Source of the DNA: Leptospira ilyithenensis
GTDB taxonomy: Bacteria; Spirochaetota; Leptospiria; Leptospirales; Leptospiraceae
DNA: 59,325 nucleotides
Direction: 5' to 3'
NCBI RefSeq assembly: GCF_004771005.1
Contig: NZ_RQHV01000053.1
Coordinates: 1 to 59,325 of the forward strand
The position numbers and the translations under genes are program-made. Of the stretch, positions 42,697 through 51,357 are shown one piece after another; positions within the stretch are counted from its first letter, which is position 1, and each line of letters begins with the position of its first letter. A model generated the notes under the pieces. It ran no database searches. It saw only the letters and a list, made by a program, of their open reading frames with translations, and had not been told where the DNA came from.

Positions 42697-42748
42697 GGGA
42701 AAAGGCGATATCGCTTTACAGAAAGAAGGCGGTATGATAAAGAGAAGT

Positions 42749-42781
42749 CATTGGGTGGCGGGCGGTTAACCCCACCCAATG
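42749..42781. terminator. GC-rich hairpin in the gap between symporter and RsbU genes
   Basis: CATTGGGTGG and CCACCCAATG pair perfectly over 10 bp around a 13-base loop holding GGTTAAC. It is the most GC-rich stretch of the 210-base gap. Neither side carries a clean U-run, so it may be a bidirectional stop signal, an RNA-stability element, or a dispersed intergenic repeat. The rest of the gap shows no open frame. Confidence 0.4.
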
Positions 42782-42872
42782 TCAATAGGGCGGGGATGGT
42801 ATACCTTCGACTCCCTCTTCACCTCAATTTCTCGCTTCCCTTCGCCGGACAACCCGATTCAAATTCCCCAAG

Positions 42873-45851
42873 TCATTTCTTTTTAATCGCAATCATGGCA
42901 ATATCATCCGATAAAGAGGACATACCAGGCTTACTCAAGTTTTGCGATGTGTGCAGCTCGGCTTCAGTAACCATTTGAGCGATTACTTCCGGAACAGCTT
43001 TACCTCCATGCGTTAACAACAATTTAGCGACACGTTCCCTTCCAAAAAAACTTCCGTCAAGACTGCGCGCTTCATCAAATCCGTCGGTATATTCGAAAAA
43101 TATATCACCTGCATCCATCACAAGAGATCTTCTTTCAATTGTTGTTTCAAAAAATGAATTTTCATCCATACCAAGAGGAAGTCCTCCCGCAGGCAATTCA
43201 TGGATTTTGTTTTTAGAAGCATCATATAACATAGGCTTGATGTGCCCTGCGGAAACATACTCCACTTGGGAATTGGAAGGATCGAAAACCCCAAGAAAAA
43301 AAGTAACGAATATATGATCAGGTGTATCTTCATAAAGACTGGCATTGACTTCCAAAAGGATTTTTTTTAAATTCCTTTCCCCTCTTCTGAAGATGGATCG
43401 AATCTGTGCTCGGAAAAGTGCCATAACAATGGCGGGACCGACTCCATGATTGGAAACATCCCCAATGCAAAACACCAGCTTTCCGTCCGCCAGCTCAATA
43501 AAGTCATAATAGTCCCCGCCGACACCTGCCATCGCTTTGTAAAATGCGGCAAGTTCGATCTTGTCTTCCAATCCGGTAGGCAGTTTTTCGGGTAACAAGC
43601 GTTTTTGGATCTCTTCTGCGGCGGCAAGTTCTCCCCGCATCTCCTCTCTCTCTTTCAATCCGTGCACCATATCGTTGAGAGATTCGCTCAATATCCCGAT
43701 CTCATCGTAACCGGCAGAAGGAAATTCCACATCCAGATTTCCTTTTTCGATCTCTTCCGTTTTTCTACTGATGGTTTTGATTTTACGGACAAAAAGCCAA
43801 GCGAGTAGATAGGCCAAAAGGATTGCAACGACTCCGATGATCGACGCATAACGAACGGATTCTTCCCTGTTGTTTCGGATCTGACGATAACCTTCCGTTC
43901 GATCCAAAAGTATGATATTGAAACCAAGTAGGTCCTTTCGCAAAAGATCATACACCAACCCCGAACCATCCTTGCTTTCAACAAGAAGCGGAGTAGAATC
44001 GAGTTCCCACATCATTTCTTCCGCTTCCGTTCTACTTCGAACCAAAATTCCGGAATCTGCGAAAGAAATCTTTCCTCTGGGTTTTGGTAAATCCGTTTCG
44101 GAGTTACCTGACAAAATCCATTCTCGAAATAACTTCGCCTTTGCAGAGTTTGTTTTTCGTTCTTCACTGTCTTTATAATAACGAACTAGTCCCGAAGGAC
44201 CTGTTTTAAAAGGGACAAATGCGAAATCTTCCAATGCTGCATTTCTAATTTCCAAAAAAGAATCGTTTAATATCCGTTCCTTGAATCCTGTCCAGTCGTT
44301 CTTACCTGCTTCCATGCGAACGATCGAGTCTTTCACTTCTTCGGCGAATGCCTCCAAATTTCGAATCTTATCTTGTATCTCTTCCGTACTGAATTTTTTT
44401 TCTCCCTCTTTCTGAGGAGTTTTCAGCTGCTGTTCCCAATCTAAAATTTCTTTTGCTGTAATCTTACCTTTTTCCTGCAAAGAAAGATATTCCTCTTTCC
44501 ACTTTTTTTCCGCTTTCTCGAATGTAGGATTGTTAGGTTGCAGTTCTTCAAATTTGGACTCTCTTTTTTTTATCAGCTTACGATAACCTTCTGCTAAATT
44601 ACGGAATTCTGAATCTGAGCCGGGCTTTACCTTTCCTTCCTTTTTAAGATCCGTTATACGGCTCTTCAATTTAACCGCGATTTCCCTGATATCTGCGGAA
44701 GTCTTTTTATCTTCTTCCAAATAACTTTTAAAGCCATTTTCGTCCGATATGAAAATTTCATAGATCCTCCTAGCTCTTTCGGCAGTATTCGGATTACGAA
44801 ATACCGGTCGAAACACGACCTCGTATTGACGGCCACCGACTTCGTAGTTTTCCGGCCTTGATTTTTCCTGAACCAGTCCGATTGCGTCTTTATCATCGAA
44901 CAAAGATTTTTTGCTTTTTAAGAAACTTTCCTGAGTGAGTAGTTTTTTACCGGTACCGGAGGACTGAGGAAAAAGTAATCCGGTATCCAAAGTTTCTTTA
45001 CCTACTCTGTCATATGCAAAAATCCGGATCTTATCAGGCATAAGTCCCAAAGAAGAAATCCTATCTTTATAAGAGCCCCGAAAAAAATTCTGCAAAGCTT
45101 TTGTCAAAAGAGTTTCAAAATAAAGCGCTTTCTTTTCTCCTTCGGGAATTGTTTTTTCATTTAACCTTTGTTCTTTGGCAAGTTTTTCCTTTTCAGAGAC
45201 AAACAATTTCCTTTTTTTAGGATCCAAATCATTCCGAATCAGCTCCGGTTCGATCGTTTGCAATTCTTCATCTATTTCCTCGATACGCGAACGGGATCTT
45301 TCCGCACTGATTCTACCCGCTGCGGTTTTTTCCGCAAGACCACGGATTTTTTCATAAGTAACAGGATCAATCGGGGCACCCGTTTCTTTTCTAAGTTCGT
45401 TTCTAACCTTGGATTCAAAATCTTCGATTTCCTTTTCGGACAAATAACGGGTGAAATAAGTATCTACACTATGATATACATTCCCGCGTTTTACATTCAA
45501 TCCCATGGATTGACCTAAGGCTTTAAGAGAGCCCAAAAATCCCGTCTCCTTACTAACAACCGTTCGTTTGAACCGACTCAGCTCTTTTTTCTTCTCGCGA
45601 ACCCGAACCTTAAACTCTTCGATCATCACAAGGCTTCGATTCAGATTTTCCAAATCCAAAACCGCAGAATTGATATATTCCAAAGGAGTTTTGAGTTCAG
45701 CATCCAGCTTGTCTTCCAAAGCATTCTTTTGTTGATTGTAATGGATTGCGGTAGTAACTGCCAAAATCGAAATCACAAGAATGGCCGTAAAAAAACTGAG
45801 TTTGGTTCGGATTCCTGGCAAAACGGTACGTAGGATTTTTTTCTTATTCAT
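42873..45851 (-). CDS. RsbU-like SpoIIE-domain phosphatase with large sensor region and HAMP
   Basis: A 992-residue membrane phosphatase. The ATG at 45851 has AAGGAAG upstream. A first membrane helix (residues 15-38) leads into a huge extracytoplasmic region of about 620 residues, dominated by charged coiled coils (QNALEDKLDAELKTPLEYI and onward) and one globular part. A second membrane helix and a HAMP domain (LFVRKIKTISRKTEEIEKGN onward) connect to a SpoIIE PP2C phosphatase (GDYYDF, FCIGDVSNHGVGPAIVMALF, YVSAGHIKPMLYDA, LPLGM). Aspartates for two metals are present. It likely dephosphorylates the STAS protein encoded two genes upstream, releasing a sigma factor or other partner. It overlaps the RsbW-like gene by 8 bases. 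Confidence 0.9.
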   Translation of the reverse strand: MNKKKILRTVLPGIRTKLSFFTAILVISILAVTTAIHYNQQKNALEDKLDAELKTPLEYINSAVLDLENLNRSLVMIEEFKVRVREKKKELSRFKRTVVSKETGFLGSLKALGQSMGLNVKRGNVYHSVDTYFTRYLSEKEIEDFESKVRNELRKETGAPIDPVTYEKIRGLAEKTAAGRISAERSRSRIEEIDEELQTIEPELIRNDLDPKKRKLFVSEKEKLAKEQRLNEKTIPEGEKKALYFETLLTKALQNFFRGSYKDRISSLGLMPDKIRIFAYDRVGKETLDTGLLFPQSSGTGKKLLTQESFLKSKKSLFDDKDAIGLVQEKSRPENYEVGGRQYEVVFRPVFRNPNTAERARRIYEIFISDENGFKSYLEEDKKTSADIREIAVKLKSRITDLKKEGKVKPGSDSEFRNLAEGYRKLIKKRESKFEELQPNNPTFEKAEKKWKEEYLSLQEKGKITAKEILDWEQQLKTPQKEGEKKFSTEEIQDKIRNLEAFAEEVKDSIVRMEAGKNDWTGFKERILNDSFLEIRNAALEDFAFVPFKTGPSGLVRYYKDSEERKTNSAKAKLFREWILSGNSETDLPKPRGKISFADSGILVRSRTEAEEMMWELDSTPLLVESKDGSGLVYDLLRKDLLGFNIILLDRTEGYRQIRNNREESVRYASIIGVVAILLAYLLAWLFVRKIKTISRKTEEIEKGNLDVEFPSAGYDEIGILSESLNDMVHGLKEREEMRGELAAAEEIQKRLLPEKLPTGLEDKIELAAFYKAMAGVGGDYYDFIELADGKLVFCIGDVSNHGVGPAIVMALFRAQIRSIFRRGERNLKKILLEVNASLYEDTPDHIFVTFFLGVFDPSNSQVEYVSAGHIKPMLYDASKNKIHELPAGGLPLGMDENSFFETTIERRSLVMDAGDIFFEYTDGFDEARSLDGSFFGRERVAKLLLTHGGKAVPEVIAQMVTEAELHTSQNLSKPGMSSLSDDIAMIAIKKK

Positions 45852-46281
45852 TGGCTTCCTTAGAATATACAAGCGTTAGTTGGTTTTCAGGAGGAGATTT
45901 CAAACGTTTATAACTGACTGTCATGATTTTTTTAACGGAACGAATCCCAAATCCGCCGTCAGCACCGGATTCGTACAATTCCCTCCAAGTTTCACTTTTT
46001 AATTTTGTCGGATCGAAATAGATTCCTTCATCGTTGATGATGAATTTCCATTCTTTGGAACGGTTTTGCATTTTAAGTCGGATTCCCGATTCTTTCGGTT
46101 CGGGAAACCCATGTTCTATAACATTTGTTATTACTTCATCCAGACAAAATACGATCCTGCCTTTGGTCAGATCAGGACAATTTTCTCCCAAGAACGACCT
46201 TACCTCTCTTCTCACTTCGGATAAGGAATCCAAATCATTGGGAAAGATATAAGTCTTTTCGTTTTCAGGCTTCACAGGCAA
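45844..46281 (-). CDS. RsbW-like anti-sigma/serine kinase ATPase
   Basis: A 145-residue GHKL ATPase of the partner-switch type. N-box FCLDEVITNVIEHGF, G1 INDEGIYFDPTK, and G2 DGGFGIRSVKKIM are present, so ATP binding should be intact. Such proteins phosphorylate a STAS antagonist and hold a sigma factor or other target. The TTG at 46281 (or GTG six bases later) is the probable start; it begins 3 bases after the STAS gene stop. Order on the minus strand is unknown protein, STAS, RsbW, RsbU, a complete partner-switch cassette without a sigma-factor gene. Confidence 0.88.
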   Translation of the reverse strand: MPVKPENEKTYIFPNDLDSLSEVRREVRSFLGENCPDLTKGRIVFCLDEVITNVIEHGFPEPKESGIRLKMQNRSKEWKFIINDEGIYFDPTKLKSETWRELYESGADGGFGIRSVKKIMTVSYKRLKSPPENQLTLVYSKEANE

Positions 46282-46284
46282 AAC

Positions 46285-46626
46285 CTATAAACTTGCCAAG
46301 GCTCCTTCCACGTTTGCAAATACTTTTACTTTTTTTGTAAAATACATCAGATCCATTGTGTCCTTTACTTCTTTCGTCAGACCGCAGAGAATGATTTCTC
46401 CCGATTTGTCTTTTAAAAACTTTTGGATCGAGTTCAATACGCCGATGCCAGCAGAGGAAATATATGTAAGAGAAGAAAAGTCCAAAACAATTTTTACCGC
46501 GCCATTTCCAATCGCAAGTTCCAGTTTTACTTTCAGTTCCGGGGCAGTCTTTGCATCAATCTCACCTGCTACCTGCATAATAGTACGGTCTCCGTCAGGT
46601 TTTTCCGAAATTTTTATATTAGCCAT
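46285..46626 (-). CDS. STAS-domain anti-anti-sigma factor (RsbV/SpoIIAA-like)
   Basis: A 113-residue single STAS domain. The pattern is VAGEIDAKTAPELKVKLELAI, KIVLDFSSLTYISSAGIGVLNSI, and IILCGLTKEVKDTMDLM. The phosphorylatable serine lies in YISSAG (S57/S58). In the unphosphorylated state it should bind the RsbW-like ATPase. The ATG overlaps the stop of the upstream unknown gene (TAATG), and the RsbW-like gene follows after 3 bases, showing tight co-translation. Confidence 0.92.
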   Translation of the reverse strand: MANIKISEKPDGDRTIMQVAGEIDAKTAPELKVKLELAIGNGAVKIVLDFSSLTYISSAGIGVLNSIQKFLKDKSGEIILCGLTKEVKDTMDLMYFTKKVKVFANVEGALASL

Positions 46627-47549
46627 TACATTCCTTTCCTTAGATCTTTCATCAAATCTTTAGTTTGTATGATACCGTATAACTTTCGTTCCAATGCGTC
46701 TATTTCATAATAGAATTTTGCATTGGGATCACCTTCAAATATATATGCATATTTTCGAATTCCAAGGATGGCTTTTTTGGCATTGCCTTCCATAATTCCT
46801 CGTGTCACGGAATAATAAATTTCAATTGCAAGAGAATCCCAAAGATTTTGACGAAAACCGTTTTCTCTTTTGTCCAGAGCAATGAGCAAGGTTTCCACTT
46901 CGGATTTATTATAATTTTCCGATTCATTATAAGTTATAATATAGCGGGAAAGTAATTTTTTACATTTTGCCAGGTTATTTGATTTGGTTGCGACAAGAAC
47001 CTGTTGATACAAAGTATGCAGTTCCGTTTCCAAATAAACTTTCTTGCGGGTTCCGTCCAAACGAACCGGATCAAACGCAGACTTCATATCTTCAATGGAA
47101 AGACTCTGAATGGACTCTTCGAATTTTTTCTCATTAGTATCGCTTGTGATTTTTGCAAAATCCTTTAATGACTTCTCCACAGCTAACACAAAGTCGGTGG
47201 CTTCGTTTGAAGCGGCAAGATTCGGCTCTTCCTGCATTTTATCCAAAAAGAAAATACAAGAATCTCCCAATGCGGAAAATCCTTCCGTCAATCCTTGGGA
47301 GATCAGTCTTTTGCAATGAAGTGCGATCGCATGTTGGTAAGCCGGATCGGCCGAATCTTCCTGGATCTTGTCCATAAGCTTGCCTGTGGATGCAGCTAGA
47401 TGAGCTTTGTCTCTTTCCCAACCCGCATAAACTAACGGGTCATAAAGATATTGCCGGAAATTCTTTTTGCCGGATAATGCGAGGAGTCGGATATTTTTTA
47501 CAAGTTCGTGAGCAAGCTCGGGAGGGATAAAGGCTCTTTTGTTTGTCAT
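46626..47549 (-). CDS. Unknown helical protein leading the partner-switch operon
   Basis: A 307-residue soluble protein, predicted all-helical, that I do not recognise. There is no signal peptide. Repeated patterns of short helices (ALSGKKNFRQYLYDPLVYAG, CKRLISQGLTEGFSALGDSC, QQVLVATKSNNLAKCKKLLS) suggest a TPR-like or HEAT-like scaffold, but no TPR consensus is exact. The start ATG at 47549 is supported by the family-like MTNKRAFIPPELAHE. It is translationally coupled to the STAS gene (TAATG), so it is probably an input or target of the switch. The 73 bases upstream contain no clear promoter. Confidence 0.78.
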   Translation of the reverse strand: MTNKRAFIPPELAHELVKNIRLLALSGKKNFRQYLYDPLVYAGWERDKAHLAASTGKLMDKIQEDSADPAYQHAIALHCKRLISQGLTEGFSALGDSCIFFLDKMQEEPNLAASNEATDFVLAVEKSLKDFAKITSDTNEKKFEESIQSLSIEDMKSAFDPVRLDGTRKKVYLETELHTLYQQVLVATKSNNLAKCKKLLSRYIITYNESENYNKSEVETLLIALDKRENGFRQNLWDSLAIEIYYSVTRGIMEGNAKKAILGIRKYAYIFEGDPNAKFYYEIDALERKLYGIIQTKDLMKDLRKGM

Positions 47550-47622
47550 TTTCTACTAAAACAAATAACTATTCCCTAAATGCCAAGATAGAGCGGAAAG
47601 AGTAAAGCTAAAACTATTGGTT

Positions 47623-48804
47623 TTAAGATATAAAATCAGAAATGATTTTGCCAAGTCTCCTGATTCCCGTCTCAATTGTTTCTTCATCCACGCAGGAAAA
47701 ATTAAGTCGCATCGTATTCGCATTGGTTCTGTTAATGTAGAACGGATCTCCGGGAACAAATGCAACCTTCTCCTTAATTGCCAAATCAAAGACGACGCGC
47801 GAAGACAGTTGTTCAGGCAAAATCACCCATAAAAACATCCCTCCATTCGGATTGGAATATTTGATTTCCTTGGGAAAATATTTTCCTATAGCGGAAATCA
47901 TGGCCTCTTTTTGTTTCGAATATTTTTCTTTAATCTTCGTTATATGGAGATCCAAATCATTGTCCGTCAGATACTGATGCAAAATCCTCTGTCCGAAATA
48001 ATTCGTATGCAAGTCAGACGCTTGTTTTGCGATGATCAGCTTTTCCATCAAACGATCCGGTGCGACCATCCATCCGATCCTGAGAGATGGAGCGAATATT
48101 TTGGAAAATGATCCGAGCAGAACGGTTTGTTCGGGGATTCTGGAAAAATAACTACGTCTTTTTTCTCCCTGAAATTGCAATTCTCCATAAGGATCGTCTT
48201 CTACAAGAATGGTGTTTGAATTCGAGATGATTTTCGCCACCTCGTCCCGATTTTCGTCGGAATGGGAAAGCCCGGACGGGTTTTGGAAATTGGGAACTCC
48301 GTAGATCAACTTAACCGCATAACTTTGAAATGTCGATTGAAGTGTTTTCAAATCCAATCCGTCAAAATGCAAAGGAATGGGCAAAAATCGGGGACGATAA
48401 AGGGAAAATGCCTGGATGGCACCCAAATAACCGGGCTCTTCAATAGCGACATACTCCGATTCGTTGATCAATGTTTTGCCGATCAGATCCAAACCTTGCT
48501 GAGATCCTGTGGTAATAAGAATATTGTCAGGATTTACCAAAATGCCCATCTTCAACGCATAACGGTCGCTAATCCATTTTCGAAGTTCCAGATATCCTTC
48601 CGAATTACTGTATTGCAAAGCATCTCCGCCGAACTCATCCAAAACTTTGACGGAAGCTTTTTTGATCTCTCCTATCGGAAATAGATCCCGGTTGGGCAAT
48701 CCTCCTGCAAAGGAAATCACGTCTTCATTGACGGTTGTCTTCAAAATTTCCCGAAGAAATGATTTCGGAACATCAGAGATTCTATCGGAAAAGATATGAT
48801 TCAT
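47623..48804 (-). CDS. PLP-dependent aminotransferase, class I/II (2-aminoadipate type)
   Basis: A 393-residue fold-type I aminotransferase. The PLP lysine is in LGSFSKIFAPSLRIGW. NFQNPSGLSHSDENR and VEDDPYGELQF are the phosphate and Asp motifs, and MRLNFSC contains the carboxylate-binding Arg. The FAGGLPNRDLFP start and YSNSEGYLELRKWIS are characteristic of the LysN/2-aminoadipate or MocR-type group. Likely substrates are branched-chain or aromatic amino acids or 2-aminoadipate; the exact one is not decided. It stands 17 bases downstream of the helicase gene on the same strand and may be co-transcribed. Confidence 0.88.
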   Translation of the reverse strand: MNHIFSDRISDVPKSFLREILKTTVNEDVISFAGGLPNRDLFPIGEIKKASVKVLDEFGGDALQYSNSEGYLELRKWISDRYALKMGILVNPDNILITTGSQQGLDLIGKTLINESEYVAIEEPGYLGAIQAFSLYRPRFLPIPLHFDGLDLKTLQSTFQSYAVKLIYGVPNFQNPSGLSHSDENRDEVAKIISNSNTILVEDDPYGELQFQGEKRRSYFSRIPEQTVLLGSFSKIFAPSLRIGWMVAPDRLMEKLIIAKQASDLHTNYFGQRILHQYLTDNDLDLHITKIKEKYSKQKEAMISAIGKYFPKEIKYSNPNGGMFLWVILPEQLSSRVVFDLAIKEKVAFVPGDPFYINRTNANTMRLNFSCVDEETIETGIRRLGKIISDFIS

Positions 48805-48821
48805 ATTTTATAAACTTTTTC

Positions 48822-50120
48822 CTATCGGCTTCGACCTTGTTTTTTAGAAGGTTTTTTATAGCCAGCCGATGAGCCGCCTCGGGAAGGAGGGGCACCGCCA
48901 CCGCCTCTGCGTTGTTTGAATTGACCGGAACCGTGTTCCTTCGGAGCTTTTCCCGTATGATCTTCCACTTTCTGAGAATGGAAACCATGATCTTTATCTA
49001 CCGGAATTTTCACTCCGATTACCTTTTCGATATCTTTGATTAACGAGCGTTCATCGGCTTCGCAGATGGAAATCGCAATTCCTTGTGCACCCGCGCGAGC
49101 CGTTCTACCGATTCTATGTACATAAGTTTCGGGAACATAAGGGATTTCATAATTGATCACATGGGTGATGTCATCAATATCAATTCCTCTGGCGGCAAGA
49201 TCAGTCGCTACCAACGCACGATTTTTTCCTGTACGAAAATCTTCCAATGCACGTTGGCGTGCCGATTGCGATTTGTTTCCGTGGATCACATCCACAGCGA
49301 CTCCGCTTTTGCTCAGTAGTTCGGCGACCTTATTGGCACCATGTTTTGTTTTTGTAAAAACAATTACACGTTTCAATGCTTTGTCTTTAAAAAGCTTAAG
49401 CAATAAATCCTTTTTAGCATCCCGATCCACATACATCACCGATTGTTTAATGAGTTCGACAGTGGACGATGCAGGAGTTACTTCCACACGAACAGGATTT
49501 ACAAGCATGGATGCTGCTAGTTTTTCAATATCCGAAGGCATGGTAGCTGAAAAAAACAGATTGTGACGTTTTTTCGGGAGAAGAGTTATGATTTTGCGGA
49601 TGGCATGAATAAATCCCATATCTAACATTCTATCGGCTTCGTCTAACACAAATACTTCGATTCCTGCCAGAGAAATATATCTTTGATCGATTAAATCCAC
49701 CAAACGCCCGGGAGTTGCAACAAGTACATCGACTCCCGCTGCAATCGATTTCACCTGCGGACTTTGCCCCACTCCTCCGAATATAACAGCTGTTTTGATA
49801 GGCAGGTATTTTCCGTAGGTTTTAAAACTATCATGAACTTGAACTGCAAGTTCGCGAGTAGGAACAAGCACTAGAGTTCTAGGTTGTTTCGGTAATGTTT
49901 TTCTATTTTCCGATGTCAATCGGTGTAAGATGGGCAAAGCAAACGCGGCCGTTTTTCCCGTACCGGTTTGCGCACAACCTAGAAGGTCGTGTCCGTCTAA
50001 AAGTAACGGTATGGTTTGAATTTGGATCGGAGTTGGTTGGGTATAACCTGATTCTTTCACTGCCTTTTGGAGGGGAGGGCTTAGGGAAAGATCCGAGAAT
50101 GTTTCTATTTTTTTTTGCAA
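48822..50120 (-). CDS. rhlE: DEAD-box RNA helicase, RhlE-like
   Basis: ATP-dependent RNA helicase of 432 residues. All motifs are intact: Q motif YTQPTPIQIQTIP, motif I AQTGTGKT, Ia PTRELA, Ib TPGR, II DEAD, III SAT, IV IVFTKT, V ATDLAARGIDI, and VI HRIGRTARAG. The C-terminal tail is basic and Gly/Arg-rich (QRRGGGGAPPSRGGSSAG), fitting RNA contact and cold or ribosome-assembly functions. It is divergent from the DUF3995 gene. Confidence 0.93.
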   Translation of the reverse strand: MQKKIETFSDLSLSPPLQKAVKESGYTQPTPIQIQTIPLLLDGHDLLGCAQTGTGKTAAFALPILHRLTSENRKTLPKQPRTLVLVPTRELAVQVHDSFKTYGKYLPIKTAVIFGGVGQSPQVKSIAAGVDVLVATPGRLVDLIDQRYISLAGIEVFVLDEADRMLDMGFIHAIRKIITLLPKKRHNLFFSATMPSDIEKLAASMLVNPVRVEVTPASSTVELIKQSVMYVDRDAKKDLLLKLFKDKALKRVIVFTKTKHGANKVAELLSKSGVAVDVIHGNKSQSARQRALEDFRTGKNRALVATDLAARGIDIDDITHVINYEIPYVPETYVHRIGRTARAGAQGIAISICEADERSLIKDIEKVIGVKIPVDKDHGFHSQKVEDHTGKAPKEHGSGQFKQRRGGGGAPPSRGGSSAGYKKPSKKQGRSR

Positions 50121-50260
50121 GGGTAACCTTCGTCTTAGGTTCCAGACTGGAGAAAGGCATGGTAAAGAATAGGAAAATAATTTTCCTTTTTTAAGGGCTT
50201 TCCTTGCAATCCGAGTTTGGATAAGAATTGACGATCATTAGAAAAAGAGGACTTTGGGGC

Positions 50261-50689
50261 ATGACCGTTTTTTTAGTTTTCGTAAATTCATTTATCTTTT
50301 TCGCAATTTCAGGCATACATATTTATTGGGCATTAGGTGGAAAATGGGGAAGCCATTCCGCTATTCCCGCAAATCTAAAAGGCAAAAAACTTTTTTTCCC
50401 TGGAGTTTTTGCTACCATTATCGTAGCAATCGGACTATTTTTATTTGCGTTAGCGACTTTGGGAAACTTGGGTAATTTCAATGAATGGATTCCCCGAAAT
50501 TATATCCATTATGCGGACCTTGGAATCACAACCATATTCTATCTGCGTGCCATCGGTGAATTTCGTTATGTGGGTCTTTTCAGAAAAGTCAAAGACACTG
50601 ATTTTGCCAAACAGGATAAAAAAATTTTCACTCCGCTTTGTTTATTCATCGGAACGGTAAGTTTGCTGATCGTGTTACTGAACCGATAG
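50261..50689 (+). CDS. DUF3995-like membrane protein
   Basis: A 142-residue protein with four predicted membrane helices. The ATG at 50261 has GAGG and GGGG upstream; a TTG at 50228 would add eleven residues. The pattern SGIHIYWALGGKWG in the first helix-loop, then LFFPGVFATIIVAIGLFLFALA, DLGITTIFYLRAIGEFRYVGLF and the C-terminal PLCLFIGTVSLLIV match my memory of DUF3995 proteins, whose function is unknown. It is divergent from rhlE and convergent with the next small gene; a short ACCCC/GGGGT hairpin with a T tract (50719-50734) follows its stop. Confidence 0.7.
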   Translation: MTVFLVFVNSFIFFAISGIHIYWALGGKWGSHSAIPANLKGKKLFFPGVFATIIVAIGLFLFALATLGNLGNFNEWIPRNYIHYADLGITTIFYLRAIGEFRYVGLFRKVKDTDFAKQDKKIFTPLCLFIGTVSLLIVLLNR

Positions 50690-50718
50690 ATTGCAATATC
50701 TCCGACAGAATCCAATTG

Positions 50719-50734
50719 ACCCCATTGGGGTTTT
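50719..50734 (+). terminator. Short terminator after the DUF3995 gene
   Basis: ACCCC (50719-50723) and GGGGT (50727-50731) pair around an ATT loop, followed by TTT. The stem is only 5 bp but GC-rich. It sits in the 49-base convergent gap. Confidence 0.4.
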
Positions 50735-50738
50735 CCCA

Positions 50739-51134
50739 TCAAACATCGATTTGGTTCAACAAATCCACTTTCAAAACCCTACTTCCGATCAGTTCCCCGT
50801 CGACATGTACGGAAAGATTATAACGCCCTGCTTCCGGAAAAGACACTCCGTTCAAATTCAGAGTGAGCTCTACAACTCCGTCAATGCCCGCGCTTTCAAA
50901 CTCTCCTTCAATCGGCAATACAACCTGATCCGTATCAATCACAGTCAGAGTCAAAACAAACTGATGTTTTCCAATCAAGTTTGTAATCGCAACGTAAATT
51001 CCCCAAGGAGGGAAAATCACGGGAAAACTGGGAGACATGAACCTGTCGAAAGTACCGATGATTCCTTTTTTATTATTATTTTCCGTAATGACCCGGTCTG
51101 CGAAAAGAATAGAAAGTAGTACTGGTTCTGCCAT
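50739..51134 (-). CDS. Small hypothetical protein, DUF6941-like
   Basis: A 131-residue soluble protein. The ATG at 51134 (MAEPVLLSILFADRVITE) is preferred because GAGG lies just before it; an ATG at 51161 has no such site. The pattern of a short N-terminal strand, MSPSFPVIFPPWGIYVAITN, then alternating hydrophobic strands (HQFVLTLTVID; VELTLNLNGVSF; GRYNLSVHVDGELIGS) suggests a beta-sandwich resembling DUF6941-type proteins, of unknown function. It is divergent from the leu leader region. Confidence 0.55.
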   Translation of the reverse strand: MAEPVLLSILFADRVITENNNKKGIIGTFDRFMSPSFPVIFPPWGIYVAITNLIGKHQFVLTLTVIDTDQVVLPIEGEFESAGIDGVVELTLNLNGVSFPEAGRYNLSVHVDGELIGSRVLKVDLLNQIDV

Positions 51135-51201
51135 AACCTCACCAAATTCCGTTTGGTGCATAAAGAAAAGAATTAAACCGTAAAGTTTTTATAAAAAAAT
51201 C

Positions 51202-51234
51202 TTGACCGAATCGATAGTTTAGTCCGTCTATAGA
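51202..51234 (+). promoter_or_regulatory. Candidate promoter of the leu leader
   Basis: TTGACC (51202-51207) and TATAGA (51229-51234) resemble -35 and -10 boxes but are 21 bases apart, longer than the usual 17; TCTATA at 51227 reduces this to 19. A start near 51241 would place the leader peptide ATG almost at the 5' end. Confidence 0.35.
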
Positions 51235-51241
51235 GATAGAT

Positions 51242-51295
51242 ATGAAATCTTTTGCATACATGCATTCTTCTCTCCTCCTCCTCGAACTACTCTAG
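51242..51295 (+). CDS. leuL: Leucine leader peptide of the leuA attenuator
   Basis: A 17-codon frame encodes MKSFAYMHSSLLLLELL and stops at TAG. Six of the last seven sense codons are leucine (CTC four times, then CTA and CTC around one GAA). An internal ATG at 51260 would give a shorter MHSSLLLLELL. The frame overlaps the 5' arm of a 10-bp hairpin (51280-51302) and precedes a strong terminator, the classic layout of transcription attenuation in which charged tRNA-Leu controls ribosome position. A weak AGAGAT lies before the first ATG. It is too short for ordinary gene finders. Confidence 0.8.
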   Translation: MKSFAYMHSSLLLLELL

Positions 51296-51302
51296 TTCGA
51301 GG
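51280..51302 (+). promoter_or_regulatory. Attenuator pause hairpin (1:2)
   Basis: CCTCGAACTA (51280-51289) pairs perfectly with TAGTTCGAGG (51293-51302) around a CTC loop. The 5' arm overlaps the last leucine codons and the 3' arm starts at the leader stop codon. A ribosome stalled on leucine codons would prevent its formation. Confidence 0.75.
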
Positions 51303-51337
51303 GAGACAGAGGTTTGCATACAAGCCCACTCCCTTCG
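51298..51337 (+). promoter_or_regulatory. Predicted antiterminator pairing (2:3)
   Basis: CGAGGGAG (51298-51305) can pair with CTCCCTTCG (51329-51337) with a one-base bulge. This pairing consumes part of the 51293-51302 strand and the 5' side of the terminator, so it excludes both the pause hairpin and the terminator. A ribosome at the leader stop codon would cover the first partner. Confidence 0.6.
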
Positions 51338-51357
51338 GGGTCGTGGGCTTTTTTATT
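51322..51357 (+). terminator. Intrinsic terminator of the leu attenuator (3:4)
   Basis: AAGCCCAC (51322-51329) pairs with GTGGGCTT (51343-51350), and an inner CCC-TTCG-GGG helix carries the very stable UUCG tetraloop. A run TTTTTTATT follows. It lies about 65 bases before the leuA start and would abort transcription when leucyl-tRNA is plentiful. Confidence 0.85.
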
